DNA of 64,000 bases, taken from Viola odorata. Taxonomy: Eukaryota > Streptophyta > Magnoliopsida > Malpighiales > Violaceae. Shown in pieces: positions 57,083-64,000 of this stretch. Location of the stretch: positions 20,072,407 through 20,136,406 of the forward strand of contig OY829539.1 of NCBI GenBank assembly GCA_963691705.1, written 5' to 3'. The translations under genes were made by a program, and so were the position numbers. Positions within the stretch are counted from its first letter, which is position 1. Every line of letters begins with the position of its first letter. The notes under the pieces are model-generated. The model saw only the letters and a program-made list of their open reading frames with translations. It ran no database searches and was not told the origin of the DNA.

Positions 57083-58333
57083 ATTGCTCATGAACTGCAT
57101 GCCATTATTACTTGTAATCGTAATCCAATCCTTGGTTCCCTTATCACTCATTTGGCTGTTGAGAAGCGTGGTTTTGTTGTGTCTGGCTGTGACCTTTTTA
57201 TTCTCGTTGGTTTTAAATTGCTTAATGCCCGTACCCTCGATGGTATGGGGCATCTGCACTTGACGGGTTATGTTTTGACTTTCAGTACAGGTTACACTAG
57301 AGCGCTAGGCCGAGTTTGGAGTGCCCAGAATGGTGGCGTATTCGAGTGGCTAGACCTGACAGCAGCTACTCCTCCTGCTCCCCTGTTCCCCCGCTGGTCG
57401 ATGAACGTCCAGGGTGAGCTGTTCACGACTCACCTGTCGCTGCCCCTACCGCTGCTGCCATTGCTGAGACGTACGCCCTCCTCCGGATGGTGATTTCCCT
57501 TCTTCAGACCCTTCCTGATGAGCTGGTTTCGAGGTTGCGTCCTCCCGCTAACCCTTGATCTCTTCCCCAAACTCTTCTCCATTTGCCTTCGGGCTATTTT
57601 TGTACTTTTATTTCCTGGTGCACACTTTCTTTTATCCCTTTCTCTCTTCCCTTTTCATGAACTCCGTTTGTTGATTTCCTTTTCCACACCGAGGACGATG
57701 TGTTGCTTTAGTGTGGGGAGGGATTTCATATTTTGTGATATTTTTTGTGTGCATTTTTGACATGTTTGCCTATCTGCATGATTATTATCGTATTGCATGA
57801 CTGTTTGCCCTTGCATTTGCATGTTTTCCCTTGTTTTGGAGTTTTCCCACCTACAACTTGTTTTCAACTACTGTTTGCACTACCCCTATTTTTTAAAATC
57901 ACCTTCGATGGAATGTACAGAGTAGGCCCACTACACACAAAAACTTCACCCACTGCACCAAAACCACTTGCACACCATACTGCCTGTTAGCTCTTATAAC
58001 TATGTCTTACCCTAGCTGCTTGCAATCAATGTTTTTGACCCTGTTAGTGTTTGAGCTTCCATGCCGTATTTTTTGTTGAGTAATGAATGCATGACTAGTT
58101 ACTAGTTAGTTTCGTATGAGATCCCTGGGTATGGACACCATCAGCCATGGGAAAGCACAAAATGATAAAAAACTTTGCAACTTTGCTTCTTTCTCTTTCT
58201 TCATCTCTTTTTTCTCTCTACCTCTTGCCCTATTCACCTACTGCTTCTGACCACTTGTTTCTCTTTCTTTCGTCCCAACCTTAGCAGGTGAGAAGCATCT
58301 TCTTCGTGGGCAGTAGACAACATGAGGGGTTAG
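57083..58333 (+). other. Athila 3' internal region
   Basis: The first 300-400 bases continue the ORF-1-like reading with breaks. The rest is T-rich non-coding sequence with a purine tract (TAGTGTGGGGAGGGATTT near 57710) resembling the one before the 3' LTR. Confidence 0.55.
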
Positions 58334-58338
58334 ATGGT

Positions 58339-60015
58339 TGATAGCGTGTATTTATGCATGATTTCCCCTCCATTATCCCATTGATTTAAGGCATGCTTCT
58401 GCTAATATACCCTTATTTTCATCACTATTGCAGATCTAGGCCTAGAAAGGGAGTTTATGCGAAAACACACATTTTAGGAGCATTTTGTGCGGATTCGAGC
58501 TTCAAGACCAAAGTCGAGGTCCCGACACCAAGATAGCCTTCAAGGTCCCGATGAGGATTCTCTATTCGAGACCCCGAAGGGTAAAGAACGACATTTCCAC
58601 GTGTCCTCTTGCCAAAGCTTCCACGTGCTCCCTCTAACGCTTTTCAGAAAGTTCTGCGCAAATCCTAGAGTGTCTCCCTCAGCCCAAGTCAACCTTTGAG
58701 CACTGTCAAGACCTGCTCCCAATCTGCCAAAGCTGGACAAATCAAACCTCTGCCACCAGTTTTTTGCTTTTCTGTTTTGTGCTTTAGGAGTATGTTTGCT
58801 TTATGCCATGCCTTCCTTAAATGGATTTTGTCCCTAGCTAGTATGGAAGATATTTTGTGCTTGTCATTTTTAGGTTAAATAGGACCTCTAGGATAGATAG
58901 AGAGGAGGCTGGAGATATTAGAATTAATCTATACACTCTTACACTTCTCTCTAGTTTTATCTCTCTAGTTCTTGTTAGCATTCTTCTCCTTTGCCGCCGG
59001 GCTTGAAACATTTTCGATTTTAGTAATCAAGTTTTCTTCCCTTAAACTTATTTCTTTACTTATTATGTGCTCTTTATTTATGAATTATTTCCCTTCAAGC
59101 ATGAGTAGCTAAATCCTTAGTTCTTAGCAAAGGTAATTCAAGGGTTGCAAGGGCAGATTCGAGGCCTAAACGCGCTTAATATATTCTTGCTACCATATTC
59201 AATTGCTTGTCATTTTAATTACATTTTCACTTGGGGTAATTAAAGGCTTGATCAACTGATAATTTCTTTGAGTGATTGCTGTCATCCATGTGATAAATAC
59301 GGAAGGAAAGTTGCATGGTATAAGTAGGCACCTAGTCTAGTAGTAACTGTGCTGAAATGGTCTCGACTAGCTAGGTTGAGTAGTTGATTAGAGCGGGGTC
59401 ACGAGCCTGACAAACTGAGGGACCTTTAGCTCTAGCTGTGTCTTTTCTTATCTTCATAGGCAGCCTGAATATGGCTCTCCAGCAGAGATGATGGGCTGTC
59501 AAGACTACCTCATATGTGGAAACGGGGGGTAGTTTCTCTTAAGAGAAAAGTAGGGGATATCCGAGGAATCTGGTCCCCATGTCACATCTATGATTGCATG
59601 AGTAGAATATTTCTATGCTGATGACGATCGGGCCCCCGAATGCAACCTAAGAATACCTTATGCTAAGATCCTTCTCTATTTGACTTATTGTGATTATTTA
59701 TCTCTCTGTTTTATTATTCTGACCCTGATCATTGATTTGCTATATTTTATCCTTCGGGACCCCGAACTGACGACTCGAGATCCCGATTACTACTTTCATA
59801 ATTAGAATTGTTAGCCCCAACTCTCTCTTGGATAACTTGCTTAGTCAAGTAAAACCCCCATGTTTGTTACATATCTGCGCTTTTGTTCTGTGCTTCCATT
59901 CAAGACCTTGAATCAGTCTCTCTCAATCCCTGTGTTTGACCCTGACTACCACTGTACACATTATCAATTGTGCACATATTTTCAGTCATTATAAATTGTA
60001 TTTGACTGAAGATCA
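58339..60015 (+). mobile_element. Solo LTR of a third Athila-type family (1677 bp)
   Basis: TGATAGCGTGTATTTATGC...GACTGAAGATCA with a perfect duplication ATGGT at 58334-58338 and 60016-60020. It shares landmarks with the host LTR (TGATAG start, TGTGTTTGACCCTG near the end, GATCA terminus) but is clearly a different family. Same orientation as the host element. Confidence 0.92.
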
Positions 60016-60994
60016 ATGGTGCAAATCCTTAGTGTGGGGATTATCAACAGCTAGGCCGAGATGTTGAGAGCAGTCGATCCAACTGCAGCGCAGAAATAGA
60101 AATGATCATCTAGATCGAGATGCTGAAGGCAGTCAATCGAATCACGAGGCAGAAATGAAAAAAAAAGAAAAAGTTAAGAGCAGCTAGACGAAGCAGTTGC
60201 AACCGATTACTCGATGAGCAATTTGAAAAGAAGGAATACTCGAATCTCCAGTCAGATCGAAGAAAAAACAAAGAAATGTGTACCCTCCCCTTTGTTCTTT
60301 CATATATATATAAAACAAATTCAAAAAAATAAAATTTGAGCAAATGGGAGTATTAGACTGAAGTAGAGCAAGAACTCAAAGAATTCCAATAGACAGTCGA
60401 CCCCACGACAGAAGAAGAATGCCCACAGCAAACTCACCATCATCGTCTAGCCCTTACTACTACCAGATGCCTTCTCACCGACTTCGCTTTATTTTCCAGC
60501 TAAGGATTCCACTTCTGTTCATTTCTCCATCTTTTCTCTTCTTTCTCTTCTTCTTTTCATCTATCTTCTTCTCTCTTCTCTTCTTCGCACATCCCTTTTC
60601 TTTCTATTCCCCGCAAAGTCTTTTTGATTGATTGATTGCTCATGCACGTGGATTTTAACTCGGATCGTTATTGCGAAGCCAAACTGTGTGCTGTGTCATT
60701 TGCATTTTACGAGCGTTAAACACATAGCCCCTGTTTTTGAGCGTGAGTGATAAACACTTTATCTTGTGAGGATTGCTTGCAGCAGGCTGATGTAGGAAAG
60801 CTTCTCTTCTGGTTTCGTTATTCCTTAAGAGTAGTGCAGAGTTCATCTAGGGAGGAGGGTGGCGTACTGCTCGGTCGAGGCGTGTGGAGGTGATAAGTAT
60901 TCTGTGTGTTTTGGGTTGAGACTGTGTGTTCCAAACGAGGTGACGTTTTAAGTGTAATGCTCGAGGGCGAGCATTGGGGTAGTGTGGGGATGTT
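60016..60994 (+). other. Athila 3' non-coding region with polypurine tract
   Basis: Non-coding. Repeated text such as GATGCTGAAGGCAGTC/GATGTTGAGAGCAGTC occurs near 60060-60140. The purine tract GGGGTAGTGTGGGGA (60976-60990) precedes the 3' LTR by four bases. Confidence 0.65.
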
Positions 60995-62083
60995 TGATAG
61001 GGCACTTTATATGCATAATTTCACATCTTTTTATAAGCCTTTTTAGATCTTGATGCTACTAATGGTGTTGTGTTTCTTCACTTTTTACAGATCTTGGCTT
61101 TTTAGGAGGAAAATACAAAAAAAAGCATTTTCCATCACATTCTGGATGGAATCGAGCGGCTAGGCCATGCAGCTGTATGTTCGCAGAAGGCAGTTGAGTC
61201 CTAGCGAGAAAAGGAAACTATCGCAAAGAAGGAAACTTCAGATTCGCTCATTAATTCCCCAAGAATCCCGATCTCAGTAGAAGACAATTGAGGAATATTA
61301 TTCCAATCGGATTAGGAGTTTATTTTTGTAATAGATATAAATACTTTTAGTAATTTAGGTTTTCTCGGGCTCATTCTCTTGAACTTTTGCGCTGCCATAC
61401 TCTCCCTACCTCCACCTTCGGCATGACTTGTCTTTCTTTTCAATAAACTCCGGTCGGTAATAATCAGGATTTCTTTCATCTTTACTTCTTCTTTTTAATT
61501 ATGCAATTTATTTATTTATTTCTTGTTACCTTTAACATGAACGGCTAAATTATTTGTTCTTGGTAAGAATCGTTGAAGGTTGCTAGGGAAGTCGTGAGGT
61601 CGAATTGCACTTAACATATTCCTGGGTGGTATCTATCTCGCTTAATAATATCTTGTCAATTTGTCTAGAATTAATTACAAGCCTGATCAACTAGTAATTA
61701 AACTAGAGAATTACAGTCATCTTTGTGGTTATAACTAACGCGAAGCTGCAGGGTAAAGTAGACAACCAGCCTGGAAGTAATCGGGTTCCTGGTCTCATCT
61801 AGCTGGGTTGAACAGATCGTTAGGGTAGAGCCTTGAGCGTACTGAGTGTCTAGCTCTAGACATGTCTTACCTCCTCTTTATGGGCACCTAAGTATTGTCT
61901 CCATAAGCATACCTTGGAGGACGACGGACTGTCAAGGCTACCCTATAAGCGTACCTTGGGATAACTTCTCTTACGAAGGTAAGCAAAGGACTAAGCGTAC
62001 CTGGTTCCCATAGCACGTCTATCAACTAGGGGTAGACGATACTTGCACCAATGACCGACTGACCATAATTGCACCCGGATACA
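60995..62083 (+). repeat. Athila-type 3' LTR, truncated
   Basis: It starts TGATAGGGCACTTTATATGC and follows the 5' LTR with scattered substitutions and small indels to GGATACA, where similarity ends abruptly. The final 260 bases and the target duplication are missing. MYR 3' flanking sequence begins directly after. Confidence 0.92.
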
Positions 62084-62614
62084 TGTCTTGAAGCAAAAAA
62101 CCAGGAGAGTGAACTCATGAACTCTTCTTTTTTTCTAGGTGATTCTCAATGGTTGGGTTCAACGTGTAGAGGAAGCACACCATGAAATTACCTATGAACG
62201 TTTCATTTTGCTAACTTTTAATTAAGGAGGTTTCATGGTTGAACTGTTGCCCATGAGTCTAACCATGCACTCTTGTTTTTTCTTCAATTTAAGAAAAAAT
62301 AACAACATTTAAAAACACCACCATTTCTCTCGTTTTCTTCATTTCCTAAAAATTTCTTTAGCTCTACAACATCTGACAAAAACAAAGCATATCCGTCCCT
62401 TACAAAATAAAAGATATATAACTATTGCATTCTCGTTCCCTCCATTTTTCCTATCACCGTTCTACCGATTCTGTTCCTAGTCATTGTCGTCGTCTTCTTC
62501 CTTTTTTTCTTCTTTTTGACATCTATTATTACTTCTCCAGTTAGAATCATTGTCGTCCCTTCCTTATCCATTTTGTTGCCCTTCCATAGAATTTTTGATA
62601 CCTCAAATGACTTT
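62084..62614 (-). other. 3' flank of the MYR gene
   Basis: Probably the 3' UTR and downstream region of the MYR gene. It has low-complexity T/C-rich tracts near 62480-62530 and no other gene. The transposon junction lies about 530 bases from the MYR stop codon. Confidence 0.5.
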
Positions 62615-64000
62615 TCAGTTCCAACTAAAGCCATTCAGGTCAAGTTGCTTGCAACTTGAACCTGCATCAATCTCCTCGTGGGAATTCAAATCGAGTTTTG
62701 TCGCGAGGTAGGACAATCTGTATCCTGGTGACATTTTTTCATTCTCTAGTTTAAGTGAATCTGCCCTTTTGCTAATTTTCTCTAGGAAATTGTTGTCTTC
62801 ATGATTCCTTTCCTTAAGCCCACTGTCTGAAAAGCTCAAGCCCAAGCCGGCTTTATACCCCTCGATTCCTACACTCATCGATAAATCTCTTGAGTTTCTT
62901 TCAACTGGAAAAACTCTCCTTTCTGCATGGTGCTCCAATGGCGAGATGAACATTATGTTCTCTTTCAAATCTTCACCCCATTTCAGTTCTATTTGTTGTA
63001 ACACACGCTTGTCTGCACCATTCTCCTTCGCCTCAAGTATGTCATTGTTAATGTTACCACAATAGGGCCTTAAACCCATCCCTATGTTATGTATTTCTTG
63101 TTCCTTTTGTGACCCTTCATGAGATGTCAAGCAACTGTCTATAGAACAATCGGTGGGCTGGTTTGCTTGTGATTGCTGAGGGCACAAACCCTGAAGTTCT
63201 TTTAATTCTGAAAATGCAGAATTTAGGCACTGAGTGGATACCTTGGAAACAAGTTGAGAGAGGTGTACTTTGGCAGCTTCAAGTCCCACTGTACCTAAAT
63301 TTTGCCTTCCAAGAGTTTCTTGGGCTTTCTCTAACACAGCCTGCAAGTACTTTCCTTGTGCTTCTATACGAAGCTGTAAATGTCGTTGTACCTGCAAATT
63401 TAGTTCAACAATAATACTCAGAATAAAACAATGTGTTGTATTTTAGCACTTAACTTCAAAGATTTATATTTACTTGGTACCTCAAGTTGCTCATGCAGTC
63501 TTCTCTGTACTTCAATTTGCATTTGTAATGCTTCACTGAAATGCAAGCTTCTGGATTAAAGAGTGTGAATTTAGCGAAATGTAATAAAAATTACATGCCA
63601 TTCAAGAAATTGAGAATATATATAAGATGCTTATTACTTGTTTGTTTGGGATCCAATGCTCAAATTACTGATATTGTGAGTTCCACCTGATAATTCAGAT
63701 TTTCTATCCCCTATCGTAGCGATAGGACCTGCACCAAGTGATTTAAAATCACTTCAAGAATGATAACAATTGTATTCTTTCATTGTAATAACTCTCTCTT
63801 ACCAATTTTACTGCTTCCACTGTTAGCTTGTCCATGGAGATTCTTGCTTAATCTGTACTTCTGCTAGCCCAAAAGTTAAATTAGCATTTTATTTACAGTC
63901 AAAATATTATCTGAGTTAGTACAACCAATATTTTTACACAATTACCTGGAGATGACTCTTTAGGTGGTACAAGGTAAGTCCTGGGATCCCCATAAGTTTC
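62615..64000 (-). CDS. MYR1: MYB-CC transcription factor, MYR1/PHR1-like (3' five exons; 5' end outside window)
   Basis: Exons 63946-64000 (continues past the edge), 63803-63863, 63638-63728, 63481-63535 and 62615-63391 join in frame with GT-AG junctions to about 346 residues. The first two give the end of the single MYB (GARP-type) repeat (KLMGIPGLTLYHLKSHLQ, KYRLSKNLHGQ). The MYB-CC coiled coil follows (EALQMQIEVQRRLHEQLE, VQRHLQLRIEAQGKYLQAVL). The 259-codon last exon is otherwise low in recognisable domains and ends KQLDLNGFSWN. This architecture is that of PHR1-like factors; the QANSGSSK and NLSIGSQTN segments point to the MYR1/MYR2 branch, linked to flowering and gibberellin responses in Arabidopsis. 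The MYR1 rather than MYR2 name rests on the neighbouring NOT3 gene. No breaks seen. Confidence 0.9.

Larger units (their letters stand above)
44446..62083 (+). mobile_element. Athila-lineage Gypsy retrotransposon, decayed and multiply interrupted
   Basis: The 5' LTR (44446-45801), primer-binding site, gag, pol remnants, an ATHILA ORF-1-like gene, a long 3' non-coding part and a truncated 3' LTR (60995-62083) all lie in the same direction. It is interrupted by a reversed solo LTR (46343-49054, itself holding a MULE), a Tat-type solo LTR (51904-55193) and a third solo LTR (58339-60015). Without these it is about 10 kb. Protease and the RT core are deleted. The 3' end is missing, so no target duplication can be checked. 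The LTRs differ at many positions, so this is the oldest framework of the cluster. Confidence 0.93.

Overview
This window is nuclear DNA of a flowering plant, most likely a eudicot. The evidence is AT-rich intergenic DNA, GT-AG introns with plant-like splice signals, and plant-type LTR retrotransposons, MULEs and hATs. I cannot name the species.

Three host loci are visible, all on the minus strand. At 2056-2141 is the first exon of a CMC4-like twin-CX9C mitochondrial intermembrane-space protein; the rest lies before base 1. At 4981-13445 is a complete 16-exon CCR4-NOT subunit 3 gene (NOT3) that splices to an 893-residue protein. At 62615-64000 is the 3' part of a MYB-CC transcription factor of the MYR1/PHR1-like family, cut by the window edge. 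From memory, NOT3 (At5g18230) and MYR1 (At5g18240) are neighbouring loci in Arabidopsis. The pair therefore looks like conserved microsynteny pried apart by about 49 kb of transposable elements.

That block is nested DNA. (1) 14060-26211: a Mutator-like element (MULE) with 385-bp terminal inverted repeats and a 10-bp target duplication. It carries a broken MuDR-type transposase gene and two broken small genes on the other strand, one a GRF zinc-finger/coiled-coil/membrane protein. Its left inverted repeat was split by a very young, minus-strand, gag-only Copia-type element (14169-19538). (2) 26629-28220: a non-autonomous hAT element. (3) 28291-28375: an orphan exon related to exon 3 of the MYR gene. 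(4) 29125-35050: a LINE fragment split by an intact Copia element (29840-34486) with 175-bp LTRs that look identical and a 1411-codon gag-pol frame. (5) 38.1-44.4 kb: foldback/MULE-like repeats, two solo LTRs and a captured UDP-glycosyltransferase fragment. (6) 44446-62083: an Athila-lineage Gypsy element. Its gag is split by a reversed solo LTR that itself contains a small MULE with a tRNA-Pro-like insert. Its integrase is split by a 3.3-kb Tat-type solo LTR, its protease and reverse transcriptase are deleted, it has an ATHILA ORF-1-like gene downstream of pol, a further solo LTR, and a truncated 3' LTR.

For most insertions the exact target-site duplication is readable, so the order of events can be reconstructed from sequence alone. 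I see no rRNA, functional tRNA, CRISPR array or prokaryote-type system.
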